A stretch of DNA of 64,000 nucleotides from Saprospiraceae bacterium (GCA_020628645.1 JAHDES010000010.1:54781-118780), one strand, 5' to 3'; positions 43,179-52,519 are shown, numbered from the stretch's first letter. Made by a program: numbers and translations. Notes: generated from the sequence alone by a model not told the origin.

Positions 43179-44216
43179 ATGCAGATTTCAGCAAAAGATT
43201 TAGCCAAATTACTAAATGGAACAATTGAGGGCGACCCCAATGTACTAGTGAATGCTCCTTCCAAGATTGAAGAAGGCAAAAAAGGTACGATTAGTTTTTA
43301 TGCTAATGCGAAATATGAGCCTTATGTATACACAAGCGAAGCTTCTATTTTATTGGTGAGTAATACCTTTGAACCAAAAGAAAAAGTAGCAGCTACTTTG
43401 ATTCGTGTTGAAGATGTGTATGCTAGTATTGGTTTTTTGTTGAATAAATTCGGAGAACAACAAGAACAATTAAATGGAATCGCTACAGAAGCGGCTATAC
43501 ATGAAAGCGCGAAACTTGGTAAAAATGTAGCGGTAGGAATTTATACGGTCATTGAAAAAAGCGTATCTGTCGGAGCTGGTACAAAATTGTATCCACAAGT
43601 TTATTTGGGTGCCAATGTTCAAGTGGGCAAAAATTGTATTTTGTATCCAGGTGTACGCATCTATCATGATTGTGTGATTGGAGATAATTGTATTTTACAT
43701 GCAAATGTAGTAATTGGTGGAGATGGATTTGGATTTGCACCACAAGAAGATGGTTCGTATCAAAAAATTGCTCAAATTGGGAATGTGATAATAGAAAATG
43801 ATGTAGAAATTGGAGCAAATAGTACTATTGATCGTGCTACAATGGGATCGACCATTATTCGACAAGGCGTAAAATTAGACAATTTGGTCATGATCGCGCA
43901 TAATGTAGAAGTAGGGAAAGACACCGTGATCGCTGCGCAAGCTGGGGTGGCTGGAAGCACCAAATTGGGGGCTCGAATGCAAATTGGTGGACAAGCTGGT
44001 TTTGCAGGGCATTTAAAGATAGCGGATGGAGTGAAATTTCAAGCCCAAAGTGGCGTATCGAAATCGGTGCGAGAAGAAGATTCTGCTTGGTTTGGTTCAC
44101 CTGCGATTCCCTACAGGGATTATGTACGTTCTTATGCCGTATTTAAAAATTTACCTGATTTGGCAAGAAAAATTCACCAATTAGAAAAAGAATTAAAAAA
44201 CATAAAAGAAGAATAA
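43179..44216 (+). CDS. lpxD: UDP-3-O-(3-hydroxyacyl)glucosamine N-acyltransferase
   Basis: A 345-residue LpxD, third step of lipid A synthesis: adds a second 3-hydroxyacyl chain to UDP-acyl-GlcN. An N-terminal uridine-binding domain (MQISAKDLAKLLNGTIEGD) is followed by a left-handed beta helix of hexapeptide repeats (ILYPGVRIYHDCVIGDNCI, GGDGFGFAPQEDG, AHNVEVGKDTVIAAQAGVAG) holding the catalytic His in AHNVEVG. It ends with a coiled C-terminal helix (ARKIHQLEKELKNI). First gene of the operon lpxD-lpxC/fabZ-lpxA, with 26 bp to the next gene. Confidence 0.98.
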   Translation: MQISAKDLAKLLNGTIEGDPNVLVNAPSKIEEGKKGTISFYANAKYEPYVYTSEASILLVSNTFEPKEKVAATLIRVEDVYASIGFLLNKFGEQQEQLNGIATEAAIHESAKLGKNVAVGIYTVIEKSVSVGAGTKLYPQVYLGANVQVGKNCILYPGVRIYHDCVIGDNCILHANVVIGGDGFGFAPQEDGSYQKIAQIGNVIIENDVEIGANSTIDRATMGSTIIRQGVKLDNLVMIAHNVEVGKDTVIAAQAGVAGSTKLGARMQIGGQAGFAGHLKIADGVKFQAQSGVSKSVREEDSAWFGSPAIPYRDYVRSYAVFKNLPDLARKIHQLEKELKNIKEE

Positions 44217-44242
44217 AAAGATATTTAAAAACGGATAGCATT

Positions 44243-45631
44243 ATGAAGCAACATACTATTCAGAAAGCGGTCTCTATTAAAGGAATTGGCTTACATACAG
44301 GGCAAGAAGTTGCCTTACAATTTAAACCAGCTCCTATCAATCATGGCGTAAAATTTCAACGAATCGATCTAGAAGGGCAACCCATTTTATTAGCCGACGC
44401 CAATAAAGTAAGTTCTACCAATCGTAGTACAACGATTGCCACTTCTAAAGCCTCTATTTCTACAGTAGAACATGTTTTGTCTGCCTTGATAGGAAGTGGC
44501 ATTGATAATGTGTTGATTGAAATAAATGGTGCTGAAGTGCCAATTTTAGATGGCAGTGCGAATCCATTTGTTCAACTTTTTCAAGAAGCTGGAAAAGAAG
44601 AACAAGAAGCTGAACGAGATTATTTTGTCATCAAAACCCCTATTCATTATAAAAATGAAGAGACAGGCAGTGAATATTGGGCCTTACCTTCCAATGAATT
44701 TGAAGTAACCAGTATGATTGATTTCAATTCTGACATCTTGGGACAACAATTTGCTCGTTTGGATACCCTTGCTGATTATGAAACTGAAATCGCTTCTTGC
44801 CGAACCTTCGTTTTTTTAAGAGAACTAAAGGCATTGTTAGCGCAGGGATTAATAAAAGGAGGAGATTTGGATAATGCTATCGTTATTGTTGATGAAGAAG
44901 TGTCTCAAGATGAATTAGATGCACTTGCAAAAGATTTAGGTAAAGACAGTATCAAAATTGAGCAGAAAGGTATACTAAATACTACTACTTTACGTTTTCA
45001 AAATGAACCTGCTCGACATAAACTACTTGATGTTATTGGTGATTTGGCTTTAATTGGCAAACCTATAAAAGGTAAAATCATCGCCACTAAACCCGGTCAC
45101 ACCGCGAATGTAGAATTCGCAAAACTACTCAAAAAAGAATATCAAGCCATTAAAAAATTAAAGGGTAAGCCTGATTACGACCCTACAAAAGAACCTTTAT
45201 TGGATAGTGTCCAAATCGCAGCTATGTTGCCCCATCGTTATCCTTTTCTATTAGTTGATAAAATTATTGAGCTAAGTGAAGGACACGTTGTGGGGGTTAA
45301 AAACGTTACCTTTAATGAAAACTATTTTCAAGGGCATTTTCCTAACAATCCTGTACTTCCAGGTGTTCTTCAATTAGAAGCAATGGCACAAACAGGTGGA
45401 ATACTTGCCCTAAGTACTGTTCCTGATCCAGAAAATTGGGATACTTACTTTTTGAAAATAGATAATGCTAAATTTAAATACAAAGTTGTACCGGGTGATA
45501 CAGTACTTTTCAAACTAGAGATGACTGCTCCAATTCGACGAGGAATCGTTCAAATGACTGGAATCGCTTATGTTGGAAATCGTATTGTATCTGAGGCAGA
45601 ACTTACAGCACAAATTGTTAGGCGATCTTGA
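44243..45631 (+). CDS. lpxC/fabZ: Fused UDP-3-O-acyl-GlcNAc deacetylase and 3-hydroxyacyl-ACP dehydratase
   Basis: A 462-residue fusion common in Bacteroidota. Residues about 1-305 are LpxC: KGIGLHTGQEV, zinc ligands in STVEHVLSAL and RHKLLDVIGDLAL (H-x3-D), and the catalytic HTANVEF near residue 288. Residues about 320-462 are FabZ: MLPHRYPFLLVDKI, and ENYFQGHFPNNPVLPG with the catalytic His and a following Glu in QLEAMAQ. It joins the committed step of lipid A synthesis and a fatty-acid dehydratase. It is 26 bp after lpxD and 72 bp before lpxA, so co-transcription is likely. Confidence 0.98.
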   Translation: MKQHTIQKAVSIKGIGLHTGQEVALQFKPAPINHGVKFQRIDLEGQPILLADANKVSSTNRSTTIATSKASISTVEHVLSALIGSGIDNVLIEINGAEVPILDGSANPFVQLFQEAGKEEQEAERDYFVIKTPIHYKNEETGSEYWALPSNEFEVTSMIDFNSDILGQQFARLDTLADYETEIASCRTFVFLRELKALLAQGLIKGGDLDNAIVIVDEEVSQDELDALAKDLGKDSIKIEQKGILNTTTLRFQNEPARHKLLDVIGDLALIGKPIKGKIIATKPGHTANVEFAKLLKKEYQAIKKLKGKPDYDPTKEPLLDSVQIAAMLPHRYPFLLVDKIIELSEGHVVGVKNVTFNENYFQGHFPNNPVLPGVLQLEAMAQTGGILALSTVPDPENWDTYFLKIDNAKFKYKVVPGDTVLFKLEMTAPIRRGIVQMTGIAYVGNRIVSEAELTAQIVRRS

Positions 45632-45703
45632 TATCGAAGCTAAACTATTCACATTCGGTATATTATGATCGTTGTATGATTGATTAAATCATTAAAATTT
45701 AAT

Positions 45704-46510
45704 ATGAACCAAAATCACATTCACATAAACCGAATGGTTGATATTCATCCTGAAGCAAAAATAGGCAACAATGTCAGTATTGGTTCTTTCACTAGTATTG
45801 ACAAAGATGTAGAAATAGGCGATGGATGCTGGATTGGTCCTAATGTGACTATACTCCGTGGTACACGCATTGGTGAAAATTGTAAAATTTATCCCGGTGC
45901 TGTAATTGGTGGTTTACCACAAGATTTAAAATACGAAGGAGAATATACTCTTGTAGAAATTGGCAACAATACGACTATACGTGAATGTGTCACCATCAAC
46001 CGAGCAACTAAATATGCTTGGAAAACAACGGTCGGAGATAACTGTTTGTTAATGGCTTATGTACATGTAGCACACGACTGCCAGTTGGGAAATAATGTTA
46101 TCCTTGCCAATAATGTTAACTTAGCAGGTCATGTGGAAATTGATGATTTCGCTATTTTAGAAGGCATGGTGGCGGTACAACAATTTACCAAAATCGGTGC
46201 GCATAGCTTTGTAGCAGGCGCATCTCTAGTCCGTAAAAGTGTTCCTCCTTTTGTAAAAGCTGCCCGCGAACCGCTTTCTTATGTAGGTATTAATTCCATT
46301 GGTTTGAAAAGACGAGGTTATTCTGACGCACAAATTCGGAATATTCAAGATATTTATCGTATTCTGTTTGTTAAAGGTATGAATATGACCAAAGCGCTGC
46401 AAGAAGTAGAATCTACACTCGATATCACGCCGCAACGTGAACAAATCCTAGAGTTTATACGCCAAGCAGATCGAGGAATTATGCGTGGTTTTCAAGCTTC
46501 AAAAGATTAA
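45704..46510 (+). CDS. lpxA: UDP-N-acetylglucosamine acyltransferase
   Basis: A 268-residue LpxA, the first step of lipid A synthesis. I chose the ATG at 45704 (MNQNHIHINRMVDIHPEA), as the TTG at 45680 would add eight residues without conservation. It has a beta-helix of hexapeptide repeats (VTILRGTRIGENCKIYPGAV, the catalytic-His region MAYVHVAHDCQLGNNV and the substrate loop). The C-terminal alpha domain starts near residue 195 (VGINSIGLKRRGYSD). Third gene of the lpx operon. Confidence 0.98.
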   Translation: MNQNHIHINRMVDIHPEAKIGNNVSIGSFTSIDKDVEIGDGCWIGPNVTILRGTRIGENCKIYPGAVIGGLPQDLKYEGEYTLVEIGNNTTIRECVTINRATKYAWKTTVGDNCLLMAYVHVAHDCQLGNNVILANNVNLAGHVEIDDFAILEGMVAVQQFTKIGAHSFVAGASLVRKSVPPFVKAAREPLSYVGINSIGLKRRGYSDAQIRNIQDIYRILFVKGMNMTKALQEVESTLDITPQREQILEFIRQADRGIMRGFQASKD

Positions 46511-46527
46511 TCTTTCCTTTTTCATTG

Positions 46528-47142
46528 ATGAAAATTCGACTGCAAAACGTTTCCAAACGATATAAACGAGAATGGATTTTTAAAAAGATCTCTCATGAAT
46601 TGGAGCTGGGAAACAGTTATGCCATCCTCGGCCCAAATGGCTCAGGTAAATCGACCCTGCTACGCATTCTTTCTGGGCATCTTTCTCCTACTCGCGGACA
46701 AATTAAGTTTGAACAAAACAATCAAAATATACCTGTAGATGCCATTTATCAACAAGTTAACTACATGGGGCCCTATATTGAGTTGATAGAAGAATTGACC
46801 TTAGTAGAAGCCCTTCAATTTCACCAACGCTTTCGCTCTTTTGGCACACTAAGTATTGAACAACTTATCAGCCGTCTTCAATTTGAAAAATCGCGCCATA
46901 AAGAAATTCGCCATTTTTCTTCGGGTATGAAACAACGTCTCAAATTGATTTTAGCCATTTGTAGTACCCCTCCTATTCTTCTTTTAGATGAGCCCACCAC
47001 TAATCTTGATCGTCAGGGTGTGGCTTGGTATCAAGAACTTATGCATGATTTTAACCGAAAAAAGCTCACAGTTATCGCCTCTAATGTGGAAGAAGATTAT
47101 CATTTCTGTAGACACAATATTTTAATCACAGATTACAAATAA
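46528..47142 (+). CDS. Solo ABC transporter ATP-binding protein
   Basis: This 204-residue ATPase starts at the ATG at 46528, preferred over the TTG one codon earlier. Walker A GPNGSGKSTLL near residue 38, signature FSSGMKQRLKL near 135, Walker B ILLLDEPTTNLD near 155, and the H-loop region are degenerate (VIASNVEEDYHF). It is about 18 bp after lpxA on the same strand, so it probably belongs to the lpx operon. No permease lies beside it. The ILLLDEPTTNLD type with a short N-domain resembles CcmA/heme or general exporter ATPases. The transported substrate is unknown. It need not have anything to do with the peptides further downstream. Confidence 0.9.
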   Translation: MKIRLQNVSKRYKREWIFKKISHELELGNSYAILGPNGSGKSTLLRILSGHLSPTRGQIKFEQNNQNIPVDAIYQQVNYMGPYIELIEELTLVEALQFHQRFRSFGTLSIEQLISRLQFEKSRHKEIRHFSSGMKQRLKLILAICSTPPILLLDEPTTNLDRQGVAWYQELMHDFNRKKLTVIASNVEEDYHFCRHNILITDYK

Positions 47143-47375
47143 TACCGTGTTATATTAATTTAACTCCTTTATTTTTCAACTATTTCATCGTTTTCAAAAC
47201 ATTACATATTTATAGTGTTCATAATGTTATTAGGGGTTTATACTTGGCATTATTATTGTCGATAGAATAATAAATCCCGTCACAGAATTCTCCCCACTAT
47301 ATTTCTCGCTCAAACTTCTTCCATCTAGTTGACTTTAGTACAAAGTAATTTCAAACAGTAAAACTTTAAAAAATC

Positions 47376-47522
47376 ATGAGAAAATTAAAAGATTTAAAAT
47401 TATCATCTCTTAAAGATGAGCAATTACAATTGATTAAAGGAGGCGGCAAAGGTAACTTTCATCGTATGGAAGATAAAAAATGTCCACCACCATGGGAAGA
47501 TGGCATCCCTGGTAATCAATAG
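47376..47522 (+). CDS. Small double-glycine leader peptide with CPPPWE motif, copy A
   Basis: A 48-residue ORF, too short for routine annotation. Its N-terminal part (MRKLKDLKLSSLKDEQLQLI, then KGGG) has the form of Bacteroidota double-glycine leader peptides that are cleaved by peptidase-containing exporters. The predicted core (about 25 residues) is basic then ends with KKCPPPWEDGIPGNQ. It shares the exact CPPPWE hexapeptide with the next ORF at 47611. It begins with ATG, and an A-rich leader (AAAACTTTAAAAAATC) precedes it. The upstream 233-bp gap shows no clear promoter. Function unknown. A signalling or modified-peptide precursor is inferred. Confidence 0.7.
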   Translation: MRKLKDLKLSSLKDEQLQLIKGGGKGNFHRMEDKKCPPPWEDGIPGNQ

Positions 47523-47610
47523 AATTTTATCCCCTATTTATAAAAATTTTCTTTCTTCCTATTAGTTGATATAAGTTTTTAAAATTTTATTAATCATAAA
47601 CTATATTACC

Positions 47611-47763
47611 ATGAAAAAACTCTCAGATTTAAACTTTAATGAATCTGCTATCACAGAGATAGAAATGAAGGAAGTAAAAGGTGGAAATCGCTATATAGAT
47701 TGGGCACGTATGATGATCCAAAATGGCGGTTATTGCCCACCTCCATGGGAAGAAGAAAATTAA
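47611..47763 (+). CDS. Small double-glycine leader peptide with CPPPWE motif, copy B
   Basis: A 50-residue ORF beginning MKKLSDLNFNESAITEIEMK, then EVKGGNRYIDWARMM, and ending QNGGYCPPPWEEEN. The leader has the same Lys/Leu/Asp start and Lys-Gly-Gly as the copy at 47376. The core shares CPPPWE. A second GG lies directly before YCPPPWE. Both peptides hold a single cysteine within three residues of the proline run, which rules out a disulfide inside each core and leaves room for a thioester, lanthionine-free or unmodified form. It is followed by a strong terminator at 47780, then the TPR histidine kinase. No processing enzymes or transporter are in view. Confidence 0.7.
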   Translation: MKKLSDLNFNESAITEIEMKEVKGGNRYIDWARMMIQNGGYCPPPWEEEN

Positions 47764-47779
47764 ACACTATTTATGACTG

Positions 47780-47812
47780 CCACTTGCTGTTTATGCAAGT
47801 GGTATTTTTTTC
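47780..47812 (+). terminator. Intrinsic terminator between the peptide genes and the histidine kinase
   Basis: An 8-bp perfect stem (CCACTTGC at 47780-47787 with GCAAGTGG at 47795-47802, 7-nt loop) followed by TATTTTTTTC. It would let the peptide genes be expressed more strongly than the kinase, with some read-through. Confidence 0.85.
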
Positions 47813-47829
47813 TTGTACAAACATAAATA

Positions 47830-49962
47830 TTGGGAAAGTTTAAATACATATTTTACCTATTTTTATTGGCTTTAGTAAATATATCCGCTAAACCCGATAG
47901 CTTATTCTCTGTACAAGAACTAATTATAAAAAACAGTAATAATACAGACCAATTAATAGCATTAGCAGATAGCCTTTATAAAGAAAAAGAATATCCTCTA
48001 GCTCTACAAACGTATATGGATGCAAATGCTTTAATGGGGATACAAGAAGATCAAAGTCGTAAAGTCACCGTACTTTACAATATAGCCATCACCTATAAAA
48101 ATCTAAATAATTATTCGCTTGCCATTGATTATTACCAACAACTTATCCAATACTATTCTTTTGTTGGCAATCATAATCTTATCCGAAAAGCATATGGAGA
48201 AATTGCCGTTATTTATCAAAAACTAGGCGATTACAAACAAGCTTACAGCAATCGCTTAAAAGCATTAGAATTATACGAATCCATCAATGATGCCCAAGGT
48301 GTATCAAAATCCGTATACAATATTGGAACTATCTTTTTTTACCAAGGACAATATGGGAAAGCACTTGAACAATATAAAAGAGCATTAAAACTACTAGAAA
48401 ATAACAAAAATAAAAATGGAAAATTTAATAGTCTTGCAGCCATTGGATCCTGTTACAATCGTATCGGACAACATGAAACAGCATTGGTCTATTGTCAAAG
48501 AGCGCTAGATTTAGCCCATGACACTGAGAATACAAGAAGTATTTCTTATGCCTATCATAATATGGGAGAAATTTATACCAGCTCTAAAGATTATAAACAA
48601 GCTAAAGAATATTTTCTACTTGCGCTTGATTGGAAAATCAAAGCAGAAGATAAATGGGGAGAGATAGGTACACTTCGTTATATTGCAGAACTTCATATAG
48701 AACAAAAACAATATAAGAAAGCAGAAGAACACCTCAAGCGAGCAATGGGTGTCGCTAAAGAAATTAATTCGCTTCCAAGAATTGCAGAAATATATAAAGT
48801 ATGTGCTGATTTAAATGAACAAAGTGGTAATTATAAACAATCTAGTCTTTATTATAAAGAATACATGTTAGCTAAAGATACCTTATTAAATGAACAGATC
48901 TTAGCGCACATGGGGGACAAAAAAATGCAGTATGAAATTCAACAACGCGAACGAGAAATAAGTCTACTTAGAAAAGAAAAAGAAATTCAACGCTTAAATA
49001 AAATTATATTAATCGGTGCTGCTATTGGTTTAGCTTTTCTTATTTTCCTGCTCTTTAATCGCTATAAAGTACAACGCAATGCCGCCCAAACATTGAGCAA
49101 AAAGAATCAAGAAATTGAACAAGCCAATGTACAACTAAATGAATTACACCAACAAAGCATCCAAACCAATAAACTTTTAGAGGGACAAAACCTTAAAATC
49201 CAAAAACAGAATAAACTCTTACAACAGTCTAACAAAGATTTAGAACAATTTGCGTACGTAGCTTCTCATGACTTAAAAGAACCTGCTCGTATGATGAAGT
49301 CTTACGCTTCTATTTTATCAAAATCATATGGTCATCAATTAGATCAAGCAGGAAAAGAGTTTTTACACTATATTGCCGATGGTGCAAAACGAATGGAAAG
49401 TCTCTTGAGTGACTTGTTAGAATTTTCAAGAGTAAATAGTAAAAAATTAGAATTAACACCAATCGACGTACAAGATATTGTACTAATTGTCAACTCCAAT
49501 TTATCTCAACAACTCGCTCGTTCTCATGCCCAATTCATTTATGATTTGGATGCCTTTCCTACCGTAATGGCAAATCGAACCTTATTTATTCAATTGGTAC
49601 AAAACCTAGTAAGTAATGCCATTAAATTCAATCGTCCAGAGGTAACACCTATTGTACAAATGACTTGTAAAAAAACGGAATACAATGAATACATCTTTGC
49701 TATCAAAGATAATGGTATAGGTATAGCTCCAGAGGATCAAGAACGCATTTTCGGTATGTTCGAACGCCTCAATAGTAAAACCGATTATGAAGGAACTGGT
49801 ATTGGGCTTGCTACTTGTAAAAAAATCGTCGAGAAACTAAATGGCAAAATTTGGGTAAGATCTAAAGTAGGGGAAGGAACCACCTTCTATTTCAGTCTTC
49901 CAGCCATCAAAGAAACCACCTCTCCCGTACTTGTCGAAGCACAAACTGCAAATCTTAGTTAA
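47830..49962 (+). CDS. TPR-containing sensor histidine kinase
   Basis: A 710-residue protein. The start TTG at 47830 is preferred because no in-frame ATG exists before the TPR part and the next residues form a signal sequence (GKFKYIFYLFLLALVNIS). Residues about 35-350 hold tandem TPRs (ALQTYMDANALMGI, KSVYNIGTIFFYQGQYGKA and so on), probably periplasmic. A transmembrane segment follows near residue 395 (IILIGAAIGLAFLIFLLF), then a coiled coil. The HisKA domain has phospho-acceptor His480 (VASHDLKEPA). The HATPase domain has an N-box NLVSNAIKF, then DNGIGIAPEDQERIF and TGIGLATCKKIVE. No receiver domain is fused. It sits directly downstream of the CPPPWE peptides. Confidence 0.9.
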   Translation: MGKFKYIFYLFLLALVNISAKPDSLFSVQELIIKNSNNTDQLIALADSLYKEKEYPLALQTYMDANALMGIQEDQSRKVTVLYNIAITYKNLNNYSLAIDYYQQLIQYYSFVGNHNLIRKAYGEIAVIYQKLGDYKQAYSNRLKALELYESINDAQGVSKSVYNIGTIFFYQGQYGKALEQYKRALKLLENNKNKNGKFNSLAAIGSCYNRIGQHETALVYCQRALDLAHDTENTRSISYAYHNMGEIYTSSKDYKQAKEYFLLALDWKIKAEDKWGEIGTLRYIAELHIEQKQYKKAEEHLKRAMGVAKEINSLPRIAEIYKVCADLNEQSGNYKQSSLYYKEYMLAKDTLLNEQILAHMGDKKMQYEIQQREREISLLRKEKEIQRLNKIILIGAAIGLAFLIFLLFNRYKVQRNAAQTLSKKNQEIEQANVQLNELHQQSIQTNKLLEGQNLKIQKQNKLLQQSNKDLEQFAYVASHDLKEPARMMKSYASILSKSYGHQLDQAGKEFLHYIADGAKRMESLLSDLLEFSRVNSKKLELTPIDVQDIVLIVNSNLSQQLARSHAQFIYDLDAFPTVMANRTLFIQLVQNLVSNAIKFNRPEVTPIVQMTCKKTEYNEYIFAIKDNGIGIAPEDQERIFGMFERLNSKTDYEGTGIGLATCKKIVEKLNGKIWVRSKVGEGTTFYFSLPAIKETTSPVLVEAQTANLS

Positions 49963-50199
49963 GACTTCCTTTTTACCTTACTTTTTCATTCCGTACAATT
50001 GGTCAAAGAACGGCTTTTTGTTACCTTTATGCAAAGACTTTATTCTAAAGAATTTTGTATGGCTAAAAAATTATCTTTTACATCCACTCTTCGTCATGTC
50101 CTCAACTTAATACCTGTGGGTATTAGTTTGCGAGCATTTCTTAATTGGATAAAAAATCTCATTTTTTTATCTCATAAAACCCTTTTAGTATAAAGTCAT

Positions 50200-52011
50200 A
50201 TGAGTAATTTTGTAGTATCTGCACGGAAGTATCGTCCCATTCGATTTGATGAAGTTGTCGGGCAAGAACATGTATCACAAACACTCAAGAATGCCCTTCA
50301 AAACGATCATCTCGCTCATGCTTTCTTATTTTGTGGGCCACGAGGGGTAGGAAAAACAACTTGTGCTAGAATACTCGCCAAAGTACTCAATTGTCAAAAT
50401 AGAACAGAAGATTTTGAAGCTTGTAATACTTGCTCCTCCTGTGAAGCTTTCAATAATAATGCATCGTTTAATATAACAGAACTTGATGCTGCTTCGAATA
50501 ATAGTGTCGAACACATTCGCGCACTGATCGAACAAGTTCGTTTCCAACCGCAACAAGGCGATTATAAAGTATTCATCATTGATGAGGTACACATGCTTTC
50601 GCAACAAGCCTTCAATGCCTTTTTGAAAACACTAGAAGAACCGCCTTCTTATGCCATTTTCATTTTGGCAACTACGGAGAAACATAAAATTATTCCTACT
50701 ATTCTTTCGCGTTGTCAAATTTTTGATTTTAGACGAATACAAATCAATGATATCGTTCAACATTTAGAAGAAATTTGTGCCAAAGAAGAAATCAAAGCGG
50801 ATAAAGATGCTTTACATATCATTGCTCAAAAAGCAGATGGTGCTTTACGGGATGCCTTGTCTATTTTTGATCGAATCGTTAGTTTTTCGGGGAAATCCAT
50901 TCAATACGATGATGTTATTCAAAATCTGAATGTACTGGATTATGATTATTATTTCCAACTCGTCGATGGGCTTTTGGCTTCTGATGTATCAAAAACGCTT
51001 TTGTTATTTAATGATATTTTGAAAAAAGGTTTTGAACCCGATATTTTTATCAATGGTTTAGCGGGGCATCTTAGAAATTTGTTAGTGTGCCAAGATGAAA
51101 AGACGATCCAGTTAATGGAAGTCAGTCAGAATTTAGCGCAGCGTTATAAAACACAAGCCCAACTTGCACCTTCCTCATTTATTTTAACAGCACTCAATCT
51201 GGCAAATGATTGCGATGTCAATTATAAAATGGCAAGAAATAAGCGATTGCATGTAGAAATGACGCTTATTAAAATGGCTCATATTGCACAGGCTGTTGAA
51301 TTAGCTACGCAGCCACCAATTGCGATCGAGGAAAAAAAAACGCCTGACCTAAATACCAGTACTAATTCACCCATTCCAAAAGAGCAATCAGCGGAAAATT
51401 CATCTCCTACACCACCAACTTCTATTGTAGAAGAACCAAAAGTTACTCCAACTCCTCCAAGTGCAGCAGAACAAGCACCTCCTGTACCAACACAAAGTGA
51501 AGAAAAAGCCAATTCCTTATCAAAACGTTTACAGAATAAGAGTAAAAAAATCTCACCTACTCTTTCTTTGTCGCAACTTCAAGAAGAATTGGCACAAGAA
51601 GAACAAGCCGATCAGAAAAAAGAACAAACTGAACTTACCATCGAACATGTAAAAGCAGCTTGGGAAGTATTTACCACTACCATTAGTTCGAACACGGTTC
51701 GTATGACCATGAAGCAAGCAGAACTCCAATTAGAAGGGCGAGAAATTAAGGTGATAATTGGTTCTAAACGTTCAGAAGGGCACATTAGAGAAGAATATGA
51801 CTTAATGCCATTTTTGAGAAAGGAATTGGGGCATAAAGATTTGATGTTGACCTACCAAATTGATCCTTCAAAATCCATCAATCAAGATACCGAAATCAAA
51901 AAACCTGCTTTTTTAACCCCAAAAGAAAAGTTTGAACAAATGAAGGAGCAAAATCCTAAAATTGTTGACCTCTACCAGCAGTTTGATCTAAAATTGGATA
52001 ATGATTTTTAA
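50200..52011 (+). CDS. dnaX: DNA polymerase III subunit gamma/tau
   Basis: A 603-residue clamp loader subunit. Walker A GPRGVGKTTCARILAK near residue 46, the zinc-binding cysteine cluster (CQNRTEDFEACNTCSSCEAF), Walker B DEVHMLSQQAFNAFL, sensor 1 LATTEKHKIIPTILSRCQIF with the arginine finger SRC. Residues about 365-450 are a Pro/Ser/Thr/Glu-rich linker with no motif; a coiled coil and the tau-specific C-terminus follow. It overlaps the stop of the convergent pyrophosphohydrolase gene. The 64-codon frame just before (from 49999) is not reliable. Confidence 0.97.
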   Translation: MSNFVVSARKYRPIRFDEVVGQEHVSQTLKNALQNDHLAHAFLFCGPRGVGKTTCARILAKVLNCQNRTEDFEACNTCSSCEAFNNNASFNITELDAASNNSVEHIRALIEQVRFQPQQGDYKVFIIDEVHMLSQQAFNAFLKTLEEPPSYAIFILATTEKHKIIPTILSRCQIFDFRRIQINDIVQHLEEICAKEEIKADKDALHIIAQKADGALRDALSIFDRIVSFSGKSIQYDDVIQNLNVLDYDYYFQLVDGLLASDVSKTLLLFNDILKKGFEPDIFINGLAGHLRNLLVCQDEKTIQLMEVSQNLAQRYKTQAQLAPSSFILTALNLANDCDVNYKMARNKRLHVEMTLIKMAHIAQAVELATQPPIAIEEKKTPDLNTSTNSPIPKEQSAENSSPTPPTSIVEEPKVTPTPPSAAEQAPPVPTQSEEKANSLSKRLQNKSKKISPTLSLSQLQEELAQEEQADQKKEQTELTIEHVKAAWEVFTTTISSNTVRMTMKQAELQLEGREIKVIIGSKRSEGHIREEYDLMPFLRKELGHKDLMLTYQIDPSKSINQDTEIKKPAFLTPKEKFEQMKEQNPKIVDLYQQFDLKLDNDF

Positions 52012-52481
52012 TCTTCGTCCAAAATCGACTTCAAATCCGCAGGAGAATAATTAATAGATTTTAAGGTTTTATGATCGCCTTCTCGATACACTAGATACAC
52101 ATCACCCTCTTGCTTCATATAACTATCCACGCCTTTGGTTTCTTTATAATGACGCATGGTCGCTTCTGCTTCTTCTTTTGATTTGCAGGTTTTGCTCATA
52201 TTCGAGCGTTGGACTTCATTGAATAAAGCTGGAAATTTGTCTCCCAATCCAAATTCCAAAACCGCCCCCGATAAGACATATTGAATATCACAAAGCGCAT
52301 CAGCAATTTCCACCATATCATTATCTGCAATGGCTTCTTGCAATTCTTTTAATTCTTCGGCAATTAAACTCACGCGCAAGGCACAACGCTCTTCCGAAGG
52401 AATGGTAGGTTCAGGAAGAATAGGATGTTTGAAGGTTTTATGAAATTCTGCCACTTGATTCAGTGCATCTAGTTTATCCAT
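52008..52481 (-). CDS. MazG-like nucleotide pyrophosphohydrolase
   Basis: A 157-residue protein of the all-alpha NTP pyrophosphohydrolase (MazG/PRA-PH-like) superfamily. The metal-binding motif EELKELQEAIADNDMVEIADALCDIQYV (E-x2-E plus E-x2-D spacing) is visible in the centre. The C-terminal extension holds YKETKGVDSYMKQEGD. It probably hydrolyses an NTP or dNTP to the monophosphate and pyrophosphate. It converges with dnaX and overlaps its stop codon, so both use the same few bases. Confidence 0.88.
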   Translation of the reverse strand: MDKLDALNQVAEFHKTFKHPILPEPTIPSEERCALRVSLIAEELKELQEAIADNDMVEIADALCDIQYVLSGAVLEFGLGDKFPALFNEVQRSNMSKTCKSKEEAEATMRHYKETKGVDSYMKQEGDVYLVYREGDHKTLKSINYSPADLKSILDED

Positions 52482-52519
52482 GATGATTGTTTTCTCTTAA
52501 AAAATAAGCCTCAAAAGTA

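Noticed and set aside
46528..47142. The ABC ATPase as exporter of the CPPPWE peptides
   Set aside because: It is a bare ATPase with no peptidase or membrane domain, sits 18 bp after lpxA and 233 bp before the peptides, and fits the lpx operon better.
49999..50193. 64-codon frame just before dnaX, with an internal ATG at 50059
   Set aside because: It starts with TTG, shows no family or signal, and its composition looks like the leader region of dnaX. Not enough support to call it a gene.
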